64,000 nt of DNA from positions 4,354,230 to 4,418,229 of the forward strand of contig JAJEKV010000075.1 in assembly GCA_021234155.1 (NCBI GenBank), written 5' to 3'. Made by a program: the position numbers and the translations under genes. Source of the DNA: Isoetes taiwanensis (lineage: Eukaryota > Streptophyta > Lycopodiopsida > Isoetales > Isoetaceae). Shown here in pieces: positions 13,019-25,345 of this stretch. The notes beneath the pieces are model-generated. The model was not told the DNA's origin and ran no database searches. It saw only the letters and a list, made by a program, of their open reading frames with translations. The first letter of the stretch is position 1; each line of letters starts with the position of its first letter.

Positions 13019-13115
13019 GTTGAGAGAGGGGCCATGCGGCCTTCTTTCCGGAAGGTCAAGCAAGCCTGGCCAATTTTTCTTTCTGGAAAGGCGGCCACAA
13101 GGCCTTTCCCTTATA
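13019..13115. repeat. Imperfect inverted repeat insertion
   Basis: GGCC(A/T)TG.GGCC..CTTTCC-type arms at about 13030-13056 and 13080-13106 are inverted relative to each other. The segment separates the MITE from the resumed tandem repeat, so it is an additional insertion, probably a very small foldback element. Confidence 0.5.
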
Positions 13116-13810
13116 CATAAATTTATCCTCTATTCTCTTGTTTATATGTAGGTGTTAAGACAATCTATAGAATCATCTAACACCATGGCAGACAGCCTAG
13201 TAAATGGACCTAGCAGGCATCATTCTTAGACAATTTGTTGTAAGCTCGCTTGTAAAATTTTAAAATATCCTTTCTTGCCTTCAGTTTATATTTTTCCTTA
13301 GACACATGACAGAAATATTGACCTCTAGCTCACTTCAAAATAGGACTCAGATTTTGAACTTTGTAAATTTCAAATACAAATAGTGCAAAAAAAAAGTTGT
13401 GGTTGTGGCTGATGAATGACAAAAGTCTTGTATAAATTTACAGAAATAATGCGAATTTGTATCAAAGATTTTTACACTGTTCCGAAAAAATGATCAGTAC
13501 TGACACATGCCAAAGTGAAGCCATCTACTAGGACCAATGAGTCAAGCATATATTTCAGTGATCAGCCAAAAGCCAATTAAAATTACAACGGCGTGTCTAA
13601 AGCAGATCTACTGGATAAGCAAACTGCTTTTCTCCCAAGAGGAAAAGGTTGCTATGTGTCAGAGGCCTTTTGATGGGCAGAAACTAGCGGCAGTTATGTA
13701 TATACACTCTTCTCAGAAAGTTTTTGTCAAACTGAAATCGTCCACATCTTAAAGCCATCCATACCCACATAAAGCATACACCCTTCAAAAAACTTTACAA
13801 ACAAGCATCT

Positions 13811-16800
13811 TCAAAAATTATTGATCCATGCCTGAGGAGCCCGCTGTGTTTGCTGATAAGAACCACCCTGTGACCCAGTAGTTACCCCATCACCTATTAC
13901 TTGTGGCACTTGGTGAGTAGATCCAGAATGAGGCGGATGATATAAGTTGGCATAACCAGGTGCATGTTGACCACCATGTTGTTGACGATGGACGTTAGAA
14001 TGGTGCTGATTACGACCTTGTATGTTATAATATGAACCTGTTGGATTTGCTGAAGCTAGTTCCCGAGCTGGAACCCATATTGCAGAACCCTCAGCCTATA
14101 ACCAACCAACCAGTTTTTAGTAATGTCGTCCTGAGGGCTGTAGTGTTCAATAGAACCAATTTACCTGATGCCCTTGAATATAGGCAGTATCTTTGTACTG
14201 GGAACCACTGACATCATCATAAACCGTTGAGTTACCATGACTTACAGTGGGACTGGAAGCATAACCCGACGGAGCAGACGAATATCCAGCATATCCAGGA
14301 GCAGTTGGAGGGTGAAGTGCATTTGCCATAACAGAAGTGGGTTTATATTGCGCCATAGGAATCTTAACTGCACTGGCAGGGTAGTTATTACCCGTAGGAT
14401 AACTGTTTCCAGAGGGCTGCTGTGGATAGCCAGTATTTTCCGTAAAACCATGCTGATAAGGTGATTGCATATAAGGAAAACTGGGTAGATAGTGATACCC
14501 AAATATACTGGGGAAAGGGGCCATGGGTTGTGGTGAATATGAGTGAATTGGTAAATGATGCTGCGGTAATGTGGCAACAACTGGAGCATTTGTTGGCTGT
14601 GATGCCTGTGATTGCATTGGCAAAGTTGCTCCAAGAAGAAGGGAGCTTCCCTGCAAACAAAATAAAGAAATTCAATAATAATAGAGCAATGAGCCAAACA
14701 AAAATAAGGCCATTATCCACCTCTTGTACAGGCGTTGATGCTTGTCCATTAACAAAGGCTACATTTGCAGGAAACTTGTTCCCCGGTTTTGTTGTCAAGA
14801 ATGGCAAAAATCTCGCATCACCGTCTGTACCAGGACGAAAAGTTGGCGCATAATAGCTTCCCATTGGATCTGTACCATAATGCTGCAAACAACAGGACAA
14901 GACAATTCAGAATACTGGAGAACATATACTGCTCTTAAACATGAATGCACACGTCATGTTTATTTACCATCAAGTTTGACAACCGTGAACCTGGAGACTG
15001 AGATTCGGGCATTTCATATGAGTACTGGCCACTTGGAACTAGCCCAAATGCTGGATAAGTTAAAGTCGTAGGTGCAAAGGAATAATGACTGCTTTCCTGC
15101 ACACCCTGGTCAGGTTTTGCAGGTTGAGACTGCGGAGGAGGAGGAGGAGGAGGAAGAGGAGGAGGAAGAGTTCCGTTCTCAGTTATGTTGCTGGTTTGCG
15201 GCATTGCCTGAACGGGATCCTTGGTCAATATTGGGTTCTCTACACTAACCGCACTGCACATCAGGATCAAGTCAGTTACTCAAATTACAATGTTCAAGTA
15301 ATTAATAAACAAGCAACATAGAGAGTTCGTAGTTCTCTAATATCTACTTGCACGCTAGAAGCATATCAATGGAACAAGAAGCTTGTCTGCATTGAATTGA
15401 CCATCAGATTTAACATTGACACTCAAAGACCACTGGATATATTTCTCAAATATATAATTTTTCCATTCTCCCTTGCTCCTAATTGAATTAAGCTTTGCAT
15501 TTCCATTCAAATCCTGTCAATCTAAACTTGTAAGGTATTTGCTGATGGACCTGAAGCCACAATTTAAATCTAGCACACCCCCATCCGAGAGGTCCCCCAC
15601 AGTGTAGCTTGCATATTATTTATGAAAACTTTATTCTATGGAGTTTGGAATTGACAACAAATTCTAATTGTTTCTTTGAAACCTCGTCCCAGGTGCACTG
15701 CCCCAGAAGATGCATTTTTATTGTAAACTTCTTAAGATATTTAAATTGGGACAACAATAAAATGAAATGCTGAAGTCTTACAAAAGGCAGATGCTTGCAG
15801 AAAATAGAAGAGATGTGAAATTTGTGAAGGTGACACCCGTAGAGGCCACTCTCATTATAGCTCCCATATCATATTACACTTAAGATGGAATCCCAACTTA
15901 ATCCTAGTGACCTAGTCCTCAGGCAGGATTGACAGTTTTGCAGATACATTTTTATTGCAAACTTTACTTCCATTTATGGGCAAGTAATTTCTGGAAAATT
16001 AAATGCTAGAATTCTGTTACCCAACAGAAATCCAACTCTTTGTTTCAGATTGACTTGCAAAGTTTTTAGCATCAAACTAAGCACCTTGCTCTTCCCAATG
16101 CTGAATTGACGCTTTTGTATTTTTTCATCTTCTTCACGAGGCATTGTCCTAATGAGGGGAACAACATGAAGCAAGCAGCAATAGAGATAAACCTTCACAG
16201 AAACATCATCATACATACAAATAATAAAGAAGACTAACCTGCTTGGCTGCTCATCTGGCGTCGCTAGCACCTGGTTACTTTCAGGACCTTGAGCCTTGTG
16301 TTCTTTATTAAGGGTTCCAAATTCTAAGGAAAATGTAGCTTCAAAACCATTACCAAAGCTTCCAAAGCTCAAATTTCTGCAGTCCTCCTCCGGCACCTGG
16401 AAGTGCTCTGGTATAATAACAGGCCGAGCATCTCCCAGATCCAGACTTTGTACTTTTGCAGTCACATCTGTTACTGTCTCCGTGATATCGTGTCTCACTG
16501 TGGAGGTTTCTGCAGAGGTAACAGGAACATTGGAGATGACTATAGTAGCTACTGCTGGAGGTTGAACGGTAGAAGCTACAGCTGGAATAGGTACTTTAGG
16601 CTTCCATTCTAGTATAGGACCATTTGCTGCAAAATAGCAGTATATGAGATTTGAAGGCAAGGTTGGTGCATATAAATACTATAGCTTACATCTTGATGCA
16701 GAACCTGGATATATGAACCTGTTAAATTGGTTTCTTGTGCTCCAACCACCCCCTGATGTTACACTGTTTGAAGCTGCCTCCTTGTTAGAATTTGCGCATC

Positions 16801-18982
16801 AGAAGTTACACTTTGAGATGAACGTTGTTCAGAAAAGACCTTTGAGCTATCAATATGGCAACTTTTTATACTCCCACTAGAGGCAGGCTCGCCATCCAGG
16901 GACAATTGGGCTGGAGGAAAATGCCTGACAGGCAATGATGCTGATTTTATATCCTTTCCAGAAGAGCAAGCATGGTCAGAGGCAGCATGTTTTACAGTTC
17001 CCTCCTTGCTATGATTAAGCCGGAACTGCACCTCAAGAGCGTGGTTAGAAGCAGCTCGCTTTGAAACTGCCGATATTCTGTTAGCACCCAATTGAATTTG
17101 TATAGCTCCAGGGTTAACCTCTCCTGGTCTACCAGATGACGATGGTGATGATGATAACGATGCAGTTTGTAGTAGAGAACTATTTTCGTTTGATGGTAAA
17201 GGGACACTAAGAAAGGAACAGAAGCAGTTAAGGAAACAGGATTCTCTTCACAAAGTATAGGGTTACAAATCCCATTTACATCTAATTATATACCTTGTAT
17301 TAGACTGTGACACAGACAGATTGGGAACTGTCTTTGTTGAAGGAACTGAAGACAATGCTGACGTGTTCTGAGGTCCAATATCAGTGTCAATCTCCCTATG
17401 GTGTGAGAGCTTTTCCCTGCTGCCAGCAAAGTCTACAAAAAAAAGCTCAGTTCAAAAAAAAATATCAAAAATTCAACATTTACTCTAAAACCACAAGACA
17501 TATAAATTACCATTGACATTGGAACCCCTGCCACCACGCCCAGACTTTCCACCTCTTGATGAACTAGGATGCCTTGGTTTTGCTTCAGTAACAGTAACCT
17601 CCTTCCCACCAGATACCTAACGAACAAATGAATGCATTATAGTGAGGACTTCTTTATGGAAAATTATTATCATCTACAGCAGCAAATATGAAAGATGCCT
17701 TTAGTTAGATTGTGTATCACGTTGAGTTTGAGAATTAAATGTGCTCATGGGAATTTTGAAATGGACCTTTCCTTCTTTGAAACAGGAAAAGTTCCAACCC
17801 ATCCTTCCAATTTTATAGCAACATGTTCAATAAAAGGGGTGACCCGCATGAGAAAGGGAGTGGTGATGTCCAGTTCCAAAACTGCAGAAGGAAAAACATG
17901 GCGGGAGAATTTGGAAACATGAGTTTAATTTAAAACAAGGAACAACGTTGTGCGTTGACATTGCCATATAGAATGTCATGAGACTTGGCTCCACTAAGTG
18001 GCAATTTTTCAGCTGCATCTTCCACCAGCAAAGATCCTCAACATTACAGCCGACTGATTTGAGCAATGCTCTTTACTGAATGACGCTAAACTTGGTATGG
18101 CATTACGTGGGAAATTACGTGGGAATCAAAGGGGGCTGCATCTAGGTCATTTGGCTAGGAACTCAAACTTTGGTACCTCTGTGAGATGTGTTTCCTGGCT
18201 AACTAGCCAAAAAATGCCTTGGCAGCCTAACCTTGGGTAGTCTATCTATATTCCCTTATTAGCAAACGTGGTTTTGCAAAGGTTTAAAGATTAGTAATAT
18301 GTCGATGTGAATGATATCCAGATGTATGATGTTAGTGATAGATAGAGACTATATAAATGACATCCGGATGCATGATGCTAATGATAGATGACTGTCACAC
18401 CTCTTTCGTCTCCTTCTTTTTGTCCTTTTTGCGCTTAACTTCATGAAAAGGATCTGCAGAAACGCATCTCGCCATCAGCATTGCTTCCTAGACTAAGCAA
18501 AACCAACGTAGTTGATGGTCCAAATGCTAACAAATCCGTCAACAGTTATAAAAACAGCTTAATTACTGGCACAATCAACCCGGCTACTAGGTCAAGCTAA
18601 CCATACCCATAATCCGTATATAAACCCCAATCAAGAAACAGTAACAAGAAGGAAAATATACGATGATCTTGCTTCCGGATCAACTGACAAGACTTAAAGA
18701 TGGCATACCTTGGCTAAGAAGTCGTTGAACTGTCTCATTAGGGTCCATATTACATTCTTTAAGCATGGCGTAGATCTCATCCTCACTACAATTGACAATT
18801 TCCTTCATACTTTGGATGACTTTTCGAGCATTGGACGGAATTGGAGAAGGCGAGGAAGGTGATGCCATAGAAAGAGGGATAAGGGGACGACCTCCAGAAG
18901 GAAGGGTAGAACCCTTAGGCTTAGCGGAGGCAGCCATAGCCGGCAGAGAAGAGAGTGTATGAAGAGTACCTAGATTCGCCAA
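13811..18982 (-). CDS. GIP1L: GBF-interacting protein 1-like (DUF1296)
   Basis: The plant GIP1 family has an N-terminal UBA-like DUF1296 domain and long low-complexity regions; members stimulate DNA binding of bZIP G-box factors. Exons, in order: 18982-18709, 18453-18401, 17616-17511, 17432-17294, 17206-16690, 16626-16239, 15253-14968, 14882-14721, 14650-14165, 14095-13811. The first two encode the DUF1296 helices (ARKVIQSMKEIV, MDPNETVQRLLSQ) and the hallmark DPFHEVKRKKDKKKE. Exon 6 holds the conserved VIIPEHFQVPEED and LSFGSFGNGFEATF block. Later exons are rich in Pro, Tyr, Ser and Gln and end QAWINNF. Exon 5 does not keep frame as read: either a 59-nt intron lies inside it (about 16832-16774) or one base is missing. 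Length is then 878 or 898 residues. An in-frame ATG at 18937 is an alternative start that omits 15 residues. Confidence 0.9.
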
Positions 18983-19217
18983 GTGAAACGACTCACATTT
19001 TTTTTTCTTTTTTTTTTAATATTTGGCACTTTCCTGTCTTCTTGGTTAAATAGGGTTTTGCAGAAACCCACAAAGTAAATAAGACATCGGACTACTGTTT
19101 GGCCCACTACTATAATCGTACGTATACACGACGTCTTGTATAAAAAAGCTTGGAAGTGGTTAAATAACGCCTTGTAATGAAGCACACTTTGTCATGTCAA
19201 CTCCAACATTCTGCTTA

Positions 19218-19403
19218 GGGTGCTTTCCCATGGACGGCCGGACCTGGATGAGGTCAGGCCCAGGTCCAAAAGTATTCCTCGCGATTATTTTCTAAACGAG
19301 GTTCTTAACCTCAGCCACTCCGGTTTTCAGCTCATGGGAACATCGGACAAACAGACCTGACCTTCAGGAAGCCTGGAGGTTTTCTGCCCATGGGAAAGCA
19401 CCC
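19218..19403. mobile_element. MITE, 186 bp, TSD TTA
   Basis: Left end GGGTGCTTTCCCATGG is exactly repeated in inverse at the right end, and TTA flanks both sides (19215-19217, 19404-19406). The TWA duplication and G-rich terminus fit the PIF/Harbinger (Tourist) class. It lies about 235 bp upstream of the first GIP1-like ATG, so it may be in or near that promoter. Confidence 0.88.
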
Positions 19404-19409
19404 TTAGCC

Positions 19410-20215
19410 TAGATATTTCTCATATATCTTAATGGTTTTTTGTTTCTTATCATATTTCATAGTTCCTACTTACTTCAAGGTGAAGGACTTGAACTGTTTG
19501 AACCCAATCAGTTAATGAGCAAAATTTGATGAACGTGGCACTAAAATTGGAAATGTAAAAGGAAAGGAAAAGACTCCATTTGTTGTACCAGCACACTTAT
19601 TGTTGTGGAGATGTTTTTCTTCCCTATCAACATCTTCATCACTTTCATTAGCAATTGGAGTAGGGAAAAATAAAGTTGCCCAATGTTATAAGGTTTAAGC
19701 TGATTAACTCAACAATGTATGGCTTCTGGTGAGATAAAAACATATTGTATTTAAACTCTTGGTCAAACAACTAGCAAATGAATCAAGGAAAGAATGCTAA
19801 AGATTTGGCAAAGTAACTTTGTCCAACTCAAAGATATATTCAAATGGATGCTTTTAACCATAACTATCTACAAACACCTAAGGACCGAAAATATCACAAA
19901 GCAAGGTTCAAACCTATGACCTTATGTTGCAAGACAAACATCTCATCATACTTGCTAGTTCCGTACTCTAAATAAGAGAATATTATCATTATTTTTTCAA
20001 ATACGTGAGAAATATAGAAAAGAGGTCCCATTTGCGATATGAACAAAAAGGGCTTACGATATGAGTCGCTCAAGAGGCGAATCATAGATGCCCATTAAAT
20101 GTACAGCTTAAAGTTGTTTGGTATAGACGCATCCCTGCACGGCCTAGATGCCGAGTCAAAGTAGGGTGCCGGCATTAATAGAAAAAAGTGAGCCTTCAGA
20201 AAAGGCTACAATAAA
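19410..20215. other. Intergenic stretch, no gene seen
   Basis: AT-rich sequence upstream of the GIP1-like gene. No coding pattern or repeat structure was recognised. Confidence 0.5.
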
Positions 20216-20219
20216 ACAA

Positions 20220-20330
20220 ATATGGATGAGCTAGTAGCCCCATCGTGGAGCTCGCCACCATGCTACACAAGTCCAAAGGCCTCGGGGCACAAGGGACGAT
20301 AATGTATTCTATTCTATTTGCTAGTGCATG
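20220..20330 (+). mobile_element. Short LINE 3' end fragment (plus)
   Basis: A GGGACGATAATGT...ATTCTATTCTATT ending matches the 3' end of the LINE at 30.8 kb (GGGACGATAAAATC then ATTCT repeats). Only the last hundred bases are recognisable. Confidence 0.5.
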
Positions 20331-20474
20331 AAGGGATAAGCAAGAGGGTAGGTAACCCGAACAGAAACCAACTTTGAGCATGTAGTTCCATTTAATTGCA
20401 TGGGAAGGGGTGGGGATGTTGCAAGCCAACTTTGAGACGAAAAATATCACTTTTAGAGGGATGAAGATTACATG

Positions 20475-20538
20475 ATAAAGTCTATATTTGATAAATTATG
20501 TATAAATATTGCAATAATTTATCAAATATAGACTTTAT
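20475..20538. repeat. Perfect 24-bp palindrome, 16-nt loop
   Basis: The 24 bases at 20475-20498 (starting ATAAAGTCTATATTTG) are exactly reverse-complemented at 20515-20538. No target duplication is evident. It lies between two LINE fragments. Confidence 0.85.
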
Positions 20539-20770
20539 GATCAAATATGTATCGATAGGTTGTTGTGCCAGGCTATGCTTCACTCTGAATCGAGATGCTG
20601 ATATAATTTGGTGTGTAAATGGATAAACAAGACCGGGCATGGGAGGGCTTTTTCTGCCAGACTCCATAGAAAATATTAAAGTGTATGCCATACCTAAAGT
20701 TTTGGAGAAAATATGAAGTATCGATGATATTATAGTCAAAAAACACTTCTATAAGACTAAACTCAACCTA

Positions 20771-21064
20771 ATGGCAGACTACAAAGAGCAATTCTACTTA
20801 CTACCAGATATTAGTAGGCATAATCGGATATTGACTTCAGGATTGAGCACAGCTTCCCATCTTCATGTTGAGACAGGTAGATGGTATGAAATACGAAGAC
20901 ATGAGTGTCATTGCACAAGTTGTCTTGACCCTATAGTGGAATCTAATTACCATACAATTTTACAGTGCCTGGCTTGTAAATACATCAGGGATAAAAATGA
21001 TAAAAGGATTCTACTTTGCTCGAACTCTTGTCTCTCCCGCCAAATACTTCGAATTCTTACATAA
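20771..21064 (+). pseudogene. LINE ORF2 C-terminal fragment (zf-RVT)
   Basis: The plus-strand frame encodes SHLHVETGRWYEIRRHE, then a Cys-x2-Cys pair and an ESNYHTILQC module. This corresponds to the zinc-binding tail of LINE ORF2 seen at 62.6 kb (HHLEVEVGRWYAIAREHRIC, EDEEHAILRC). The reverse transcriptase and the 3' end are missing or decayed. Confidence 0.75.
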
Positions 21065-21960
21065 AAGATGTTTGGAAGGAGAAGAGTGAAATTATAGAGC
21101 TGTTTATAAATATGAGTACTCTCGAAGAGAATGGTGCTTTTGATTAGCAACCTTGTAACATCTTATGCGAAAATTTTCATCATATGGGCCTGGGTGTCTA
21201 TAAGGGCAATATAAATCATCGTTGTCGTATGACGTTATCTTTGATAAACTCCATGTTTTGAAGTCGATAAGCTATGATTTTTCTTATATAAAAATATGCC
21301 ACTATATGTGTTATTATGAATTATCTACATGTTATAGTATCTTTTTTTTTTTGTTTTTTTTTTTGTTTTTCCAAGTGCCACGTTTAGAAACTAAATATAT
21401 GTTTCTCATATTTTTTGCACAATGGTTTGTTATAACTTTCACGATATTCTAGTCATGTTAAGTAAATATGGGCCATGAAAAAGGAAATTTGCTTATATAC
21501 CAGTAGTCCTAAAAGTTTGCATAGAAGGTTGTGGCTGCCCATTCATCCTCAAAGCAAATGGTTGCATGCATTTGCTTAGTCACAATGAGAGAATTTAGTT
21601 TCACGTGGTAAGAAATGTATTTCAAATCCATATTCATTGGAGGGTTATAGGAAGGCAGAAAAAAAAATGCCAGAAGAAGTTCCCTTTTATTGTGGAAGAA
21701 ATTAAACTCTAAATGTTCTTAGACTTGGCCAAGGAAAGAACTTTTATGTGTCTTTATGTCCATAACTTATGGGAGCCTCCTATTTTATTGTAGGAACAAT
21801 AAGCTTTGATGTGCCAGGCTTTTTCTAAGAAAAACTTTATGTATCTCCAAGGGTATCGAGTTGTCCATAAATAGTATCTAGAAAACTGCCGCAAGCTATA
21901 TAAGATGGAGTTAGGTACTTCATATTTTTCTTTGAATCAAATTTTTAAGATAGTAATTTT
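21065..21960. other. Intergenic stretch, no gene seen
   Basis: AT-rich; includes a T-run near 21340-21375. No coding pattern recognised. Confidence 0.5.
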
Positions 21961-21968
21961 TACGTCAT

Positions 21969-22134
21969 ACTAGATGGCATTATCCATTTTATAACTTTTG
22001 GGAGAGTAAAAACATGCCAAAGTGCACCAAGAAGGTACTTTTTAGGAACTAACTAGATGGCTTTATCCATTTTATAACTTTTGGGAGAGTAAAGACATGC
22101 TAAAGTGCACCAAAAAGGTACTTTTTAGGAACTA
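21969..22134. repeat. 83-bp tandem duplication
   Basis: Two adjacent copies start ACTAGATGGC at 21969 and 22052 and end TACTTTTTAGGAACTA. They differ at only a few positions, so the duplication is fairly recent. Confidence 0.92.
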
Positions 22135-22519
22135 GAAAAGTATTGGGAACTTCCATAAATGTCTCAATAAACAATGAGTTTAAAAATTGATGCCTTCATT
22201 TTTTAATGTTATTATCATTCTTAATACTACAATTGACATGTCTTGATTTTTATTTTGAATTTTGGATTGGCCCTTGTTAAGGGGCAATTTGTTGGGTAAG
22301 AGCGGGTTCTTTTGCACCTTGGTGCATAATCAAGGTATATCTAAGGATCTAATGGTTATAGCTTCTAGTTCTTTTTTAGGTGGTGAAAAACTCTTTAGTA
22401 TTGTTTCAAGCGATAGTGAACTAAGTTTTTTCGCCTTTTCAATGCATACATCTACAAGTACCTATGCATAGAGTCCTCCACTACCACATATTGAAGAACT
22501 TTTATTCGATTACGAGTGA

Positions 22520-22740
22520 CTGCAGGTTGGAAGGCACTCTATGCGATGCAGAACAACATCTACAAAGCAGAGTTGTATGACTGGCCCCATCTGTCACACT
22601 TGCTCAAGGTTTTGGTGGAACATGTTCTTTTATATGGGGGTTGAAGTCTCGGGTCCAATCATATCCCCCACCACATGGAATGAACTGGAGCAGGTACAGA
22701 AAGCCTTTCTCGCATGGGCACTGTTGTATATTTGTAATTG
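22520..22740 (+). pseudogene. LINE ORF2 fragment (post-RT region)
   Basis: Across frames the plus strand reads as a KALYAMQ...HVLLYGGEVSGP...TWNELEQVQKAFL series. This matches the region after the RT core in the LINEs at 29.8 kb and 58.7 kb. It is a short dead fragment with frameshifts. Confidence 0.7.
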
Positions 22741-23269
22741 ATGAGGTGAGGTTTTTAATTCTTTCTATAGCCTTTGAAATTGAAACTTGATTTAATCAGA
22801 TCCAACTTCAGTGGTTTCTAACGAATTCACTATTCATTCATTATTGGCTACTTTTCTTTTTGGATTATACGCTACCCTAAAACACTTTTGTTAATACAAA
22901 GAAGTGTCGAATTAGTTGTAACCGACATTCAACCATCCCTTGTGATATACAACAGATGAATCGGCTGCTTCAGCCCAATCTACACATCTTTATAGAGACT
23001 TCTATTTGTGTTTTATATATCTGTGAACTAATGACTTAAGAATGAAATGTCCTTGACGGGTTAATAATTATCAAACCCATTATTTACAACTATAAACCAC
23101 TATAATGTACACTACTTAACTTAATTCTCTATGGTTCATGTATCACATTATCATGAATGTTCTGCATATCCCTCTTTCATGATAACCTATGATTAGCTTG
23201 ATAATCTGTGATCAGCCTGATAACCTATGATCGGCCACTTCCATGATGTATTCTGAGCAGCTTAACATT
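22741..23269. other. Possible copia 3' flank; no gene
   Basis: AT-rich sequence directly 3' of the copia RNase H on the minus strand, where an LTR would be expected. It contains a short repeated phrase (GATAAYCTRTGATYAGC near 23180-23233). LTR termini could not be confirmed. Confidence 0.35.
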
Positions 23270-24629
23270 TTCTTGAGCATATTAAGTCTTTATTTAGCTA
23301 TTGCTTTTGTCATAATATCTGCCAATTGTAAATTTGTAGCAGACTTATAACTATCTCTTTTCTACTGCATCTCAATGAAGTGCATTTGGATTTCTATATG
23401 CTTGCACCTCTCATGCATTACTGGATTTTTACACATTGCAATGCAGCTTGCATCGTCTAAAAATACATCTGGAACTTAAGTTAGATTCACTCCAAGCTCT
23501 GCCAGTAGCCTTGAACACCAAATAACTTCTTTGGCAGCTAGTGCAGTAGCTACATACTCAGTCTCAGCTATAGAGAATGCTACAGAGGTCTGTTTTTTAC
23601 ACTTCCACGATATAGGAGCTCCACCCAGTAGCAGTAAGAAACTTGAAGTGGACTTCCTTTGATCTAAATCTCCTTCTCAATCAGAGTCACGATATGATTT
23701 TAGCTGCAAGTCATTTGAATTATAAATTATTCCTGTATCCATGGTGCCTTTGAGATATCGCACTACTCTTTTTGCTGCTATCCAATGCATTTTGCCTGGT
23801 TCTTTTTATATCTATTGAGTATGCTCACTGCAAGACTTACATCAGACCTAGTACAATTAGCCAAATAGTACAAGCATCCAACTACTTCCTTATAAGGTAT
23901 TGCAGCCATCTCATTTACTTTAGTTTTAGTTTTGGGACACGCACAAGAAGATAATTTCTGCCCAGCTATCATGGTAGCACTAACTTTGTTACAGGTACTC
24001 ACGTTAAATCTTTTCATAATAGCCTGAATTTATTTCTTCTGTGAGAGTGTAAGTTTACCTTCCTTTCTATTCCATTTCATCTCGATTTCTAAAAACTTCT
24101 TCAATTGTCTAAGATCTGTCATTCTGAATCTCTCTTTCAAAATCTGTTTGCATTGATTTAACACATGCATGTTATAGCAACCAGATGCAATCATCTATAT
24201 ATAAGGCAATTATACAATAGTGATTCCCATGCTTTAACACATATAAATTGCCATCATTCTTGAGTTTCTCAAAATCTTGCTTTCTAAAATATGAATCCAT
24301 GCAAATGTACCCTCGTAGATTGTTTTAACCCATATACTGGATGATTAGTTTTTATACTTTATTTTCACCGTGCTCAGATCCATAAGCTTGTTTCATAAAT
24401 CTCTCTTTATCTAGTTTTGCATTGAACGTGGTACTCACATCCATGTGATGAACTTCCAGATTCTTTGCATTCGCCAAAGCCAAGAGAGTTCGTATACTCG
24501 TCATTTTAACTATTGAAAAAAAAGTCTCTCCATTGGTCCAATCCCTTCTTCTGAGAGAACTCCTGAGCCACTAACCAGGATTTATACTTTGGACTAATAC
24601 CATCAGCAGCTAATTTGACTTTATATATA
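23270..24629 (-). pseudogene. Ty1/copia RT-RNase H portion (3' part of relic)
   Basis: Minus-strand frames with several frameshifts and stops give, in order, a KVKLAADGISPKYKSWLVAQ segment, EFSQKKG, the YIDD core of reverse transcriptase, and RNase H text (MKRFNVSTCNKVSATMIAGQ, IPYKEVVGCLYYLANCTRSD). The order is that of copia Pol. The segment begins at the lysine just after the NKWIY motif, which is found at 39.05 kb, so this is probably the missing 3' half of that copy. Not functional. Confidence 0.82.
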
Positions 24630-25345
24630 TGACATATTTAACAAAATTTGGACTTATTCAAATCTAATAGATATACTTCAAGGATGCCATGATAAGATTA
24701 TAAGTATTTTCAACTCTTATTGATTTCAAAAATTTGTTCAATTTACCTTTAGATTAAATGTATGATGGCTACTAAAGTATAAGATTGCTTTCTAAACTAA
24801 TTTTCACTTTACTCTATTTTAAATTAAATTTTAATCTAAGGTAAACTCTGTATGATTAAAATGTTATTTTTTAGAAATATTCATAGAAGAATCTTTTAGA
24901 TTGAAATTAATTAACTAATTACGCTTTTGTTTTAAAAAATTAAATAGCTTATTATTGATTATATTTTATTTCATCAATAATAAATTATTCAATAGTTATT
25001 ATTAAAACATTAACTTTATCGTTTAATTAATTTCAACCTAAAACTTTTCCTAAAGTATTCTTAAAAGTGTAAAAGTTTATCAATTGTGCAATTCTCACAT
25101 GAATTTTAAGTCAATCACTTATTAAACCATCAGATTTCATTTAAAAATTATCATATTTGTTAAATCACTAAAAATTATTTTTTGACAACCATTATAGTTT
25201 TAATTTAAAGACAGATTTATATAATAAAAACTCATAAAAATTATATAAATCAAGAAGAATTAAACAATACATAAATTCTTATAATGGCATTTTTGAAGCA
25301 CTATCTATTAAATCTGAATAACTCTAATTTTTATTGAATATGTTA
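24630..25345. mobile_element. TIR element, copy 1 (716 bp, non-coding)
   Basis: Terminal inverted repeats of about 60 bp begin TGACATATTTAACAAAATTT and end with the diverged inverse (...TTATTGAATATGTTA). The AT-rich interior is closely similar to the copy at 38160-39040, in the same orientation. It encodes nothing. The left edge abuts copia sequence; the right edge does not. The superfamily is uncertain because the flanking (TA)n blurs the target duplication (2-6 bp). Confidence 0.8.

Larger units (their letters stand above)
12613..13145. repeat. 107-bp tandem repeat interrupted by insertions
   Basis: Units starting GACTCAAATAAGAAA begin at 12613 and 12720 and share GTTGTGGATGCCCC and ATAAATTTATCCTC text. 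The second unit is split: its ATAAATTT end reappears at about 13118, after a MITE and a second small insertion. Confidence 0.85.
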
